This document shows, piece by piece, positions 8,594-16,947 of a stretch of DNA of 40,531 nucleotides. Origin of the DNA: Saprospiraceae bacterium (GTDB lineage: Bacteria > Bacteroidota > Bacteroidia > Chitinophagales > Saprospiraceae); NCBI GenBank assembly GCA_021299835.1, contig JAJTER010000016.1:1-40531 (forward strand). Reading direction: 5' to 3'. Every line of letters starts with the position of its first letter. The first letter of the stretch is position 1. The position numbers and the translations under genes were made by a program. Under the pieces are notes generated by a model, which worked only from the letters and a program-made list of their open reading frames with translations, was not told the origin of the DNA and did not search any database.

Positions 8594-9907
8594 TTATGAA
8601 TTAACAGGGTATCGCTTGCTTCGTATAGTTATTCCCAAAAAGCCAAGTAAGATCCATAAATGTCTGAAATTTTGTATGTCCGTTGAAATGGCTTCCAGCA
8701 TGAAATAGGAAAAGGAGCAAATGAAAATCCATTTTAAGCCGTTAGAATCAGATAATCCGACGACTTCTTTATATATGGTAAACATTAGGAATAGTAAGGC
8801 TAAAAATCCTGATATTCCATATTCTGCCAAGGTCCCTGTGTAAGTTGAAAGGGGGTCGTACACTGGTCTTGAAATGGTCTCTTTAGTTTTTTTGTATTTT
8901 AAATTAATGACATTCAATAAGTTACCTCCTCCGCATCCAAGAATAGGGTGTTCAATAAATTCCTTTATAGCATTTTCCTTTTGCACATAGTACCAGGATT
9001 TATATAAATAATAATTATCTATCCTTAAAAATGGGATAGCCAGGCCATAAACCTCTTTTTCCCGGAATGGTTTTTTGGTTACCATAATATGGGTTAATAA
9101 AATTGAACTTATAATAAGGAAAGCAGCGAAAATCCGGATGAATATTATTCCTTTGTTTTTACTTTTTAAATGCGAAATAAAATATATAACCAGTATAGCT
9201 AAAATAAATGGTAGAGATTTTCCATACGTGCCAAGCAACATTAATCCTATAAATACCATCGAAAGAATAAAGTCTCTTTTTTTAATAGGAATAACTTTAA
9301 TTTTCCCATTCATTAACGCTATAATTATCCAAAAAGGAATACTTAAAATACTAACTAACATTACAGGTTCATTGGTTAACACTTTTAAGCGATATAAATC
9401 ACCAAAATAGGGATAAGAATAAAAGATTTGAAATACACCTATATTTATATGTTGTGTTAGTAATATTAAGCCTATAAAAAGGGTAATTATAATTAAAGCC
9501 AGTTGTAAAGAAAATGCTTTGACAAAGAATAGTTCTATTTCTTTCGCCTTAGAACGAAAAAATATAAATTGAATTAAAATATATAAACAAATCAAATAAA
9601 ATTGCCCGGAAAGTTCAATGAAAGTGGTCACATTAAAATGTAAAATTAAATTTATAGTTCCTACCATAAGCCATAGCATTATAGCTTTATCTAAGGTTGT
9701 CATTTTAATATTTTTCCAATCGGCCCATTTAATTTGGGGAATAAATAGGAGTATTAGAATTACAAATATTATTTCGGGAACTTGAATTTTACTATTAAAT
9801 ATGGGTAGCCAAATAATTTTTTGAAATGGGATGGTTATAATATAGAGGCAAAGTAATAGTAGATAGTTTTTTTTATTTTTAAGATTATAATAGCCGAATT
9901 CTCCCAT
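8594..9907 (-). CDS. O-antigen ligase/polymerase family membrane protein (Wzy/WaaL-like)
   Basis: A 437-residue protein with roughly eleven to twelve hydrophobic segments. The large loop before the last helices carries EHPILGCGGGN (where the family usually has HP-LG-G-G), followed by DPLSTYTGTLAEYGISGF, corresponding to the Wzy_C region that ends in a helix with E-GI-G. Such enzymes polymerise lipid-linked oligosaccharide repeats or ligate them to an acceptor in the outer leaflet of the inner membrane. The usual H-N pair before the last block reads D-S here, which is a variation. It begins 13 bases after the stop of the GT4 gene upstream, so the pair is probably co-transcribed. Polymerase versus ligase cannot be separated from sequence alone. 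Confidence 0.82.
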   Translation of the reverse strand: MGEFGYYNLKNKKNYLLLLCLYIITIPFQKIIWLPIFNSKIQVPEIIFVILILLFIPQIKWADWKNIKMTTLDKAIMLWLMVGTINLILHFNVTTFIELSGQFYLICLYILIQFIFFRSKAKEIELFFVKAFSLQLALIIITLFIGLILLTQHINIGVFQIFYSYPYFGDLYRLKVLTNEPVMLVSILSIPFWIIIALMNGKIKVIPIKKRDFILSMVFIGLMLLGTYGKSLPFILAILVIYFISHLKSKNKGIIFIRIFAAFLIISSILLTHIMVTKKPFREKEVYGLAIPFLRIDNYYLYKSWYYVQKENAIKEFIEHPILGCGGGNLLNVINLKYKKTKETISRPVYDPLSTYTGTLAEYGISGFLALLFLMFTIYKEVVGLSDSNGLKWIFICSFSYFMLEAISTDIQNFRHLWILLGFLGITIRSKRYPVNS

Positions 9908-9920
9908 TTCTATTATGTGT

Positions 9921-11057
9921 TTATTTTAATATTTCATATACAATATCTTTAATTTGGCTAGCTATTATGGCATCATCAAATTCATTACATGCTTTTATTC
10001 TGCCTATTTCTCCCATTAATTTCTTTTCTTCCGGAAGTAGGGATAAGAATTTTAAGAAAGTATCTGCCAGTGCTTTTGAATTTTTTATTTCCACTAAGTA
10101 TCCATTTTCTCCATCTTCCACTGCTTCTCTACAACCTGCAGTTTGAGAAGTAATGATTGGTTTTCCCATAGCCATGCCTTCTGTAATGGTTCTTGCAATT
10201 GCTTCACGGTAGGAAGGTAATACGATGCAATCGGATGAGGCAATAACTTCTCTTATATCTTTAACAAAGCCAAGATATTGGATTATTTCATCTTCAACCC
10301 ATTGGATTAATTCTTTTTTATCAATGGTTGCTGGATTATTCTCATCTATTTCCCCAACAATTAAAAATTCAACATCATTTCGCTCTTCTCCCACTATTTT
10401 GGCAGCTTCTACAAATTCTCTTATCCCCTTATCGTATAACAATCTACCTATAAAGGTGAAGACTGTTTTTTTTCTTTCTTTAGTATTTTCCATTGGTTTA
10501 TACCATTGGGTATTAACGCCACATCCTTTTATGGAAATAGATTTTTGTTTAGTTATAATGTTTAAAGCTTCGAATAGTTCCCTATCCTCAATGTTTTCAA
10601 AGATAAATTTTTCATTGAACTTGCCAGAAATTTTATATAGGGAGGTGACAATACTTTTCAGGAGGCCGCCGTGTATAAAAGGGTAACCTAATCCGGTAAT
10701 AATGGCAATAGATTTTAAATGTAAACTTTTAGCCGCAAGACTTCCATAAATATTTGGTTTGTTTGTAAAATGAAGTATTACATCGGGATTGATTTCCTTA
10801 TAAATACGCCTCAGCTCTAAAAACAACCTAATATCATTCAAAGGATTGATGCCATCTCTAACTAAACGTTGCAGATTATAGTGTAGAACGGAAGGATATT
10901 TATCTTTATAAATCAGGTATTCATCAACGGGTGCGACTACAATTACTTTAAATCCCTCACCTAAAAATTGTTCAATCAGATTTAATCTAAAATTATAAAT
11001 ATTCCATGTGGTATTAGCTACCAAAGCAATGATTCTCCCCTTCTTGTTCTCTTTCAT
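9921..11057 (-). CDS. glycosyltransferase family 4 (PglA-like)
   Basis: About 378 residues from ATG 11057, which is preceded by purine-rich sequence; ATG 11084 is in frame and adds nine residues. The N-terminal GT-B domain opens with ALVANTTWNIYNFRLNLI, typical of enzymes related to bacillosamine-linked N-acetylgalactosaminyltransferase PglA and other GT4 enzymes adding an early sugar to undecaprenyl-PP-linked intermediates. The donor domain has FIGRLLYDKGIREFVEAA and PSYREAIARTITEGMAMGKP, which contains the EX7E motif, then TAGCREAVEDGENGYLV. It is the first gene of the - strand polysaccharide run. The exact sugar transferred is unknown. Confidence 0.87.
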   Translation of the reverse strand: MKENKKGRIIALVANTTWNIYNFRLNLIEQFLGEGFKVIVVAPVDEYLIYKDKYPSVLHYNLQRLVRDGINPLNDIRLFLELRRIYKEINPDVILHFTNKPNIYGSLAAKSLHLKSIAIITGLGYPFIHGGLLKSIVTSLYKISGKFNEKFIFENIEDRELFEALNIITKQKSISIKGCGVNTQWYKPMENTKERKKTVFTFIGRLLYDKGIREFVEAAKIVGEERNDVEFLIVGEIDENNPATIDKKELIQWVEDEIIQYLGFVKDIREVIASSDCIVLPSYREAIARTITEGMAMGKPIITSQTAGCREAVEDGENGYLVEIKNSKALADTFLKFLSLLPEEKKLMGEIGRIKACNEFDDAIIASQIKDIVYEILK

Positions 11058-11084
11058 ATATCGTTCTTTCAAACCTATATTCAT

Positions 11085-11729
11085 TTAAAAGGGGTAAATA
11101 TAGTGGTTATATTTGATTAAGGGGTGGGACTTTAATAAAATTAGTACATGGTTAATTATTAAAGTGTTATGAATAGGGATTTACAGATAAACCTGAAGAT
11201 ATTAAAGTTTTTCCCTGCATATTATCTGTTATTTTTAAATCGGCCTTCATTCTATTAAATTATGGTAAATGACCCTTTTTAAATTAAAATTTCATGTTGT
11301 ATTTCTTTTCTTGTTTATGGTTAAATAAATATTTATGGCAATATAGAGGCAGATTTAACAGCGTGGAGGTATAAAAAATATTAGGACTAAGTTGTCTGGG
11401 CTATGTCTTTTGAGTTAATACGAAAGAAAATATCTACAAGTTAACATTAGGTTTAACCAAAGATGCTATCTAAAATTCCTGATACCGTGTGTTAGGGATA
11501 AATATTAAATCAAAACCTATCGGGAAGAAGACACGAAGCATCGCTTCTCTACGATAATTTTGTTTAATATCTTTTTTTCCATCGGGCATAAGTTGAGATA
11601 CTCATCTGTTATTTATCTTTTGCCATTACAAAGCTTTATTAACCCAATGTATAATTTATCATAAAAAAGAGGCTGTCTTTTGATATACCCTCTTTTTTGC
11701 ATTGAATCTCGATTATCAGTCTTACCTTT
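11085..11729. other. 645-base intergenic region with a terminator and a degenerate palindromic repeat
   Basis: No gene is supported on either strand. The end near thrC holds an intrinsic terminator (11663-11698). Around 11526-11552 is a GC-richer patch, ACGAAGCATCGCTTCTCTAC, resembling degenerate dispersed palindromes (an idealised form is GAGACGCGATGCATCGCGTC) that I recall from Bacteroidota and cyanobacterial intergenic regions. No TAnnTTTG box was found ahead of the GT4 start on the - strand. Confidence 0.55.
11663..11698 (-). terminator. intrinsic terminator of the thr operon (bidirectional)
   Basis: Perfect 10-base arms AAAAAAGAGG (11663-11672) and CCTCTTTTTT (11689-11698) with a 16-base spacer. 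Read on the - strand it follows the thrC stop at 11730 by about 30 bases and ends in a T-run. The symmetry of the A and T tracts would let it work in both directions. Confidence 0.75.
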
Positions 11730-13058
11730 TTAACTAAATGTAGATAATAATTGATTTTTAAATCCATCATAATTTGTATCCATTTCTATGGACACTTTTT
11801 CTTTATTTGCTAATATAGATAGTCTTTCTGGTACGTCTATGGTACGTCTCAATATTCTTTCCACGTCGGGTTTAAACTTGGAAGAATGGGCTGTTTCCAA
11901 TATGATTCCGTAAGTGTTTGGGTGACTCTTCATGTAATCTTTTAACGCATAATATCCGACCGCACCGTGTGGATCTATAATATAATTATACTTTTCATAT
12001 ACTTCTTTGAGGGCACTTTCCGTTTGTGTATCATCTACGGCTATTCCGGTAATTTCATTTTTTACATTGTTCCACGTGGAACATTCTTTTGAATTACTTT
12101 CAAAAAGATCCAAAATTCTTGGGAAGTTAGATGGATTTCCAACGTCCATTGCGTTTGATAAGGTTCTAATGGCGGGTTTTGCTACATATTGTCCGGTAGA
12201 TAAATAATCGGGAACTATTTTATTTACATTGGTTGCAGCTATAAAGTGATGAATAGGCAAGCCTAATTGTTTGGCGATTAAACCTGCTGTAATATTGCCA
12301 AAATTACCACTCGGCACTACGTAAGTTATGTCTTTGGTCTTTCTTGCGTTTTCTGATATTTGCCTGTAGCTTTCGAAGTAATAAAAGGATTGCGGAATCA
12401 AACGAGCAATATTAATTGAATTGGCAGAAGACAAGCGTAGTTGAGCATTTAAATCCTTATCGAGAAAAGCTTCTTTTACCAGTGCCTGGCAATCGTCAAA
12501 AGTACCATCTATTTCTATTGCATGTACATTACCTCCCAGGGTGGTTAGTTGCTTTTCCTGTAATTCACTTACTTTTCCTTTTGGATATAGAATAACAACG
12601 CTAATGCCAGGTACGTGATGAAATCCAAAGGCAACAGCTCCACCAGTATCTCCGGATGTGGCTACAAGTATGATTAATTCCTGTTTATTGTCACCATTGT
12701 AATATTGCATTATTCTGGACATAAATCGGGCGCCAAAATCTTTAAAGGCTAACGATGGTCCGTGAAATAGTTCTAAAGTGGCGATATTATCATTTAAGAG
12801 ATAATTTGGCGCAGGAAAATTAATTGCATCGTAGGTAATTTCGGCTAATTTTTCGTTGGGAATAGATCCTTCAAAAAGATGTTTTGCTATTTGAAAGGAG
12901 TTTTCCTGAAAAGAGTTTTCCTCAAACTTTTGCCAAAATGTATGTGGTAAAGGTTTGATCTTAGACATATACAAACCATTATCTGGGGGTAGCCCTTCCA
13001 TTATGGCTCTTTCTAAATCGACAACAAATCCTTTGTTTTTCGTGCTGTAAAGTTTCAT
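11730..13058 (-). CDS. thrC: threonine synthase
   Basis: A 442-residue PLP enzyme converting O-phosphohomoserine to threonine in the cytoplasm. The PLP lysine is K106 in HGPSLAFKDFGARF. The phosphate-binding VATSGDTGGAVAFGF follows at about 132-146, and VVPSGNFGNITAGLIAKQLG at 248-267 is the conserved second cofactor loop. Length and N-terminal order (MKLYSTKN, VDLERAIMEGLPPDNGLY) match the long-type threonine synthase. It is the last gene of thrA-thrB-thrC, 13 bases after thrB, and is followed by a terminator. Unusually, codons 326-331 (C-S-T-W-N-N) contain a perfect 16-bp parS-type palindrome. Confidence 0.97.
   Translation of the reverse strand: MKLYSTKNKGFVVDLERAIMEGLPPDNGLYMSKIKPLPHTFWQKFEENSFQENSFQIAKHLFEGSIPNEKLAEITYDAINFPAPNYLLNDNIATLELFHGPSLAFKDFGARFMSRIMQYYNGDNKQELIILVATSGDTGGAVAFGFHHVPGISVVILYPKGKVSELQEKQLTTLGGNVHAIEIDGTFDDCQALVKEAFLDKDLNAQLRLSSANSINIARLIPQSFYYFESYRQISENARKTKDITYVVPSGNFGNITAGLIAKQLGLPIHHFIAATNVNKIVPDYLSTGQYVAKPAIRTLSNAMDVGNPSNFPRILDLFESNSKECSTWNNVKNEITGIAVDDTQTESALKEVYEKYNYIIDPHGAVGYYALKDYMKSHPNTYGIILETAHSSKFKPDVERILRRTIDVPERLSILANKEKVSIEMDTNYDGFKNQLLSTFS
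12068..12083. other. parS: parS-type centromere site (ParB-binding palindrome) inside thrC
   Basis: The sequence TGTTCCACGTGGAACA is a perfect 16-bp palindrome and fits the bacterial parS consensus TGTTNCACGTGNAACA; as I recall the identical 16-mer is the parS form used in Pseudomonas. It lies in codons 326-331 of thrC, encoding C-S-T-W-N-N. ParB binds parS and spreads to form the nucleoprotein complex for chromosome segregation, and parS sites are often inside genes and usually near oriC. The other CACGTG hexamers seen (402-407 and 17515-17520) lack the flanking arms. Confidence 0.88.
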
Positions 13059-13071
13059 GAATATATCTTTA

Positions 13072-13998
13072 TTAAGAAAGAACGACGGCTCCTTCCTGGT
13101 TTATTTTCCCAGTGTACAAAGTGGCAGGAATGCCGTGTAGTTCAAAAATATTTCTCATTGCCATACCTCCTTTTTGGGCAGCAGTTTCTCCATTAAAAAG
13201 GGCGAAAATAGATGGTCCAGCACCAGAGATACTGCAACCCAAGGCATCCATTTTTAAAGCGATATTCTTTATTTCATAAAAATGAGGTATTAACACAGCT
13301 CGTTGAGGTTCAATGACATGATCTGTCAAAGATCTTCCAATCAGTTCATAATCAGAACGATAGAGCCCAGCAATGAAAGATGCCAGATTTCCAGTTTGTG
13401 CAATACACTTTTGAAGGGAAATGTCAGGTTTGAGTATATTACGGGAATCTCTTGTTAGAACTTCCACTTCAGGGTAAATTACAGCGGCTACCAGATCGTC
13501 GGGAATGGGTAGTGAAGTTATGTCAAGGGTTGCATTTTCACGAATTAAAATAATGCCTCCAAGTAAGGATGGCGCAACATTATCGGCGTGATAGGAACCA
13601 TCGGCAAGTTGCTCCCCCAGTACGGCAAAATGTAGTAACTCCTTCTTAGTCAGGGGATTTCCTAACAAAGTATTTACGGCAAAAACGCCAGCCACCGCAC
13701 TGGCAGCACTGGAGCCTAGTCCGCTACCAAAGGGCATTTTTTTGTGGATATCCAGTTCAATGCCCATCTCGCTTTTTCCGAGGAAATTCAATAGTGCCTG
13801 CGCCGAAAAAGTAGCCGTATTTTTTTCTGGCGAAAATGGCAATCGGTTCGTTCCCGTAATCTTGCCAACACTCATCCCTTTTCCATCAGAAAATCGCGCA
13901 ACTACTTCATCTCCTGGGCTCCCAAGAGCAAAGCCTAAAATATCATAACCTACCCCAATATTAGCCACCGAGGCGGGTGCAAAAACACGAATCTCCAT
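13072..13998 (-). CDS. thrB: homoserine kinase
   Basis: A 308-residue GHMP-family kinase that phosphorylates homoserine with ATP, the step before ThrC. The family ATP loop is KMPFGSGLGSSAASAVAG near 85-102, and the N-terminal APASVANIGVGYDILGFAL carries the conserved substrate-side motif. SISGAGPSIFALF in the C-terminal part is the third GHMP motif. I chose ATG 13998, four bases after the thrA stop; the longer in-frame ATG at 14073 lies within thrA and would add residues unlike the family. The tight spacing on both sides indicates one transcript. Confidence 0.96.
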   Translation of the reverse strand: MEIRVFAPASVANIGVGYDILGFALGSPGDEVVARFSDGKGMSVGKITGTNRLPFSPEKNTATFSAQALLNFLGKSEMGIELDIHKKMPFGSGLGSSAASAVAGVFAVNTLLGNPLTKKELLHFAVLGEQLADGSYHADNVAPSLLGGIILIRENATLDITSLPIPDDLVAAVIYPEVEVLTRDSRNILKPDISLQKCIAQTGNLASFIAGLYRSDYELIGRSLTDHVIEPQRAVLIPHFYEIKNIALKMDALGCSISGAGPSIFALFNGETAAQKGGMAMRNIFELHGIPATLYTGKINQEGAVVLS

Positions 13999-14002
13999 AA
14001 AA

Positions 14003-16462
14003 TTAATTGAGTTGATTGGCAATTTTAATGATTTCAGAGAAAATACCCGCTGCGGTAACTTCCGCCCCTGCACCAGGCCCTCTAATCACCAATGGCCTTT
14101 CCTTGTAACGTGTGGTAGTGAAAACAATCATGTTATCGCTACCACTAAGTTGGGAAAATGGATGTGTATCAGACATTTTTTCCAGTGAAATACTGGCTTT
14201 TCCATTCTCTAGTTTAGCCACCATACGAAGCACCTTGTTTTCTGCTTTAGCCTCTAAAAATAGCTGCTCAAAGGTATCATTTTCAGCGGATAAGGCTTTG
14301 ATAAATGCAGGTACATCGGGTGCATTTTGACAATTTTCAGAAAGAACAGAGGTGATAATTACCTCATCGCTTTCTATCTTCGCGCCTGCTTCTCGGGCGA
14401 GAATGATGAGTTTTCTTCTTAAATCAATACCATTTAAGTCAATTCTTGGATCTGGTTCGGTGTAACCTAAAGCCATCGCTTCTTCAACCATTTGGCTGAA
14501 TGTATGACCATTATTTCCAAAAGTATTAAAAATATAAGAGAGAGAACCCGATAAAACCGCTTCCATTTTAATGATTCTGTCCCCACTATTTATCAAATCG
14601 TTCAAGGTGGAAATAACAGGTAAACCCGCGCCGACATTTGTTTCGTACTGAAACATAACGCCTCTCTTTCTGCTTAAGGATTTTAAAGCGGCGTATTTAT
14701 CATAAGCAGAGGAATTGGCTATTTTATTTGGCGTGGAAATTGAAATGCTGGCATTCAAAATCGCTTCGTAAAAATGAGTTATTTCTTCGTTTGCCGTATT
14801 ATCTATAAAAATGGAATTAGGCAAATTGATATGCTCCATTTCTTCCACAAAAGTTGAAAGTTGGCTGGTCTCCCCCATTTCATTTAACGTTTCCTTCCAC
14901 TGGTCTAAAGGAATACCTTCCCGGCGGATAATCATTTTTTTACTATTGGCTAAACCGACAAGCTTTAAGTCCAGGGAAAGTTCTTTCTTTAAAAATTCCT
15001 CCTGGGCTAGAATCTGGTTTAAAAGGGTACCTCCTATCAAACCGCAGCCAACCATAAAAAGATGAATCGTTTTTGTGTGGGAAAGGAAAAATGCCTCATG
15101 CATTACGTTTAATGCTTTAGACTCATCTAATCGACTGATAACTACAGAGATATTTAACTCAGAAGAGCCCTGTGCAATAGCAGCCACATTAATTCCATTT
15201 TTACCCAAGGATTGAAATAAACGTCCGGCCACACCAGGGAAATAACGCATTCTTTCTCCAATAACAGCTACCACGGCCAAATCCGTTTCTACTTTTAAGG
15301 TATCAATGAGCCCATTCTGGATTTCGGTTTCAAATAATGCCTCTACTATTTCTTTTGCCAGTAGTGCCTGATCAGGTTGAATGGCAAAAGAAATGGAATG
15401 CTCAGAAGATCCCTGAGTGATAAGAATGATATTGATGGATTTTTGGGCTAAGCCTGAAAATAGTCTGCCAGAAATACCAGGAACCCCAATTAATCCACTT
15501 CCTTGCAAGGTAAGTAATGCAATATGTTGAATAGAGGAAATACCTTTGACAGGATTATCACTCATTTCAGAATGATTTGAAACGAGGGTACCTTCAAAAC
15601 CAGGATTAAAAGTATTTTTAATGTAAAGGGGTATCTTTTTTGTTAAGGCTGGTTGAATGGTTGGTGGATAAATGACCTTTGCCCCAAAATGAGACATTTC
15701 CATAGCTTCAGCATAAGTCATTTTATGAATGGTAAATGCCTGAGGTACTTTCCTTGGATCAGCCGTTAAAACGCCATCTACATCGGTCCAGATTTCGATA
15801 GCTTCAGCATCGAGGCCTGCACCAAGGAGTGCTGCCGTATAATCGGATCCACCCCTTCCCAACGTTGTGGTTAATCCCCCTTTTCCAGCACCTATAAAAC
15901 CTGTAACTATTTGAATTTCATTTGTTTGAGAATAAAACTCTTTGATTTTTAGATAAGTATTGTTTAAATCAACTTTTGCATTTCCAAAGTTCTTATCGGT
16001 TTTTATTATTTTTCTAGAATCTAAATAAGCTGCCGGAATGCCCGCTTGTTTTAGTACGTGCGAAATTATAAAAGAGGAGCTTCTTTCACCAAAACTCAAT
16101 ACATAGTCCATGGTCCTTAATGAAGCTTCTCTAACCAGAAAAACGCCGTGAAGTAAATTTTTTAATACTTCCTGATTATTTTCCAGTTCAGCAATGACAA
16201 TACTTCGGGTGGGCTCAATAAGTAAAGATTCGGCAGCTTCAAAATGACGTAAACGGAACTGTTCGTGTAAATTAAGATAACTGTTATCACCATTCGCAGC
16301 ACGTTGACTCATTTCAATGAGCTGATCTGTCACTCCACCAAATGCTGAAAAAACAACGGTAAACGGCTGCCCACTTAAGTAATAATCTTTAAGAATAGAG
16401 ACAATTCCTCTAATTCTTTCAGGTTTTCCAACAGAAGACCCACCAAATTTTAGCACTTTCAT
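14003..16462 (-). CDS. thrA: bifunctional aspartokinase / homoserine dehydrogenase I
   Basis: An 819-residue fusion catalysing the first and third steps from aspartate to homoserine. The aspartokinase domain begins MKVLKFGGSSVGKPERI and includes TTLGRGGSDYTAALLGAGL near 200 and the WTDVDGVLTADPR segment. Two ACT-type regulatory repeats follow (GSGLIGVPGISGRLFSGLA and VIGERMRYFPGVAGRLFQSL, 325-440), each ending in a QGSSE motif, which suggests feedback control. The homoserine dehydrogenase domain starts at FMVGCGLIGGTLL and has YETNVGAGLPVISTLNDLI and the LNGIDLRRKLIILARE segment. ATG 16462 gives the family start; an upstream in-frame ATG at 16513 adds non-homologous residues. It is first in the thrABC operon. 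Confidence 0.96.
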   Translation of the reverse strand: MKVLKFGGSSVGKPERIRGIVSILKDYYLSGQPFTVVFSAFGGVTDQLIEMSQRAANGDNSYLNLHEQFRLRHFEAAESLLIEPTRSIVIAELENNQEVLKNLLHGVFLVREASLRTMDYVLSFGERSSSFIISHVLKQAGIPAAYLDSRKIIKTDKNFGNAKVDLNNTYLKIKEFYSQTNEIQIVTGFIGAGKGGLTTTLGRGGSDYTAALLGAGLDAEAIEIWTDVDGVLTADPRKVPQAFTIHKMTYAEAMEMSHFGAKVIYPPTIQPALTKKIPLYIKNTFNPGFEGTLVSNHSEMSDNPVKGISSIQHIALLTLQGSGLIGVPGISGRLFSGLAQKSINIILITQGSSEHSISFAIQPDQALLAKEIVEALFETEIQNGLIDTLKVETDLAVVAVIGERMRYFPGVAGRLFQSLGKNGINVAAIAQGSSELNISVVISRLDESKALNVMHEAFFLSHTKTIHLFMVGCGLIGGTLLNQILAQEEFLKKELSLDLKLVGLANSKKMIIRREGIPLDQWKETLNEMGETSQLSTFVEEMEHINLPNSIFIDNTANEEITHFYEAILNASISISTPNKIANSSAYDKYAALKSLSRKRGVMFQYETNVGAGLPVISTLNDLINSGDRIIKMEAVLSGSLSYIFNTFGNNGHTFSQMVEEAMALGYTEPDPRIDLNGIDLRRKLIILAREAGAKIESDEVIITSVLSENCQNAPDVPAFIKALSAENDTFEQLFLEAKAENKVLRMVAKLENGKASISLEKMSDTHPFSQLSGSDNMIVFTTTRYKERPLVIRGPGAGAEVTAAGIFSEIIKIANQLN

Positions 16463-16555
16463 TTCCTGAAATTTTATAAAAAAAAATATAATGACCAATG
16501 AATTGGCGTTCAATATAAAATTTAATAATTATTTGGTTTTTCAGGCTAAGTTTTG

Positions 16556-16563
16556 CAAAGGTA
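16556..16563 (-). promoter_or_regulatory. candidate thr operon promoter, -7 box
   Basis: On the - strand the sequence is TACCTTTG, an exact match to the Bacteroidota -7 consensus TAnnTTTG, about 95 bases upstream of the thrA ATG. No TTG is visible at the usual -33 spacing, so the call rests on the -7 box alone. Confidence 0.45.
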
Positions 16564-16753
16564 GGGAAATAGAAAGGATACGGCTAATTTGAACTTAATA
16601 ATTTTATTTAAAGGAAATAAAAAGAAGATTGGTACTTAATTAATGGCTGAATTTGATGCGGACTGGTAAATATTTCCGGATAAACAGATCCTGACTTCGC
16701 CACGCTTTTTTAGGTTGTTTTTTATTTCATTGATTATAAGTATATTATAATTT

Positions 16754-16779
16754 TTGCGATACCAAAATGGGTATCGCAA
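16754..16779. terminator. perfect 10-bp stem-loop, possible terminator
   Basis: TTGCGATACC (16754-16763) and GGTATCGCAA (16770-16779) are exact reverse complements around a six-base loop AAAATG. On the + strand a TTTTT follows eight bases later; on the - strand no T-run follows. It lies about 170 bases downstream of the methyltransferase stop and 190 bases upstream of the thrA -7 box, so it may insulate the two units or serve as an operator. Confidence 0.45.
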
Positions 16780-16947
16780 GACTAAATTTTTGATTTTTAT
16801 GGGATGTTTATATCAAGTAAAAAAATAGGTCTGGAAGCACAAGCGTTGTTGTTATTAGAAACTCCAAAGTAATAGTTGGGTAACTCAGATCAATCTGGTG
16901 CATTAAAATTTAGAAATAATCTTCTTAAAGAATTATAAATCAGCAGA

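Larger units (their letters stand above)
16463..16947. other. 485-base intergenic region: thr operon leader and promoter, plus hairpin
   Basis: Between the methyltransferase stop and thrA. It holds a -7 promoter box for thrA (16556-16563) and a perfect stem-loop at 16754-16779. A leader of roughly 85 bases would precede thrA; I saw no run of threonine codons that would indicate a classical attenuator peptide. The only open frame is a 22-codon one at 16804-16872 (+) without support. Confidence 0.5.

Noticed and set aside
10225-10686. 153-residue + strand frame inside the GT4 gene
   Set aside because: Antisense shadow of a well-supported glycosyltransferase.
11663-11698. Insertion-sequence end (GAGGCTGTCTTTTG resembles some IS termini)
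   Set aside because: There is no partner end, no transposase and no target duplication; the perfect hairpin at the end of the thr operon is explained as a terminator.
16804-16872. 22-codon open frame on the + strand between the methyltransferase and thrA, as a thr leader peptide
   Set aside because: Wrong strand for the thr operon, no threonine-rich run and no ribosome-binding signal.
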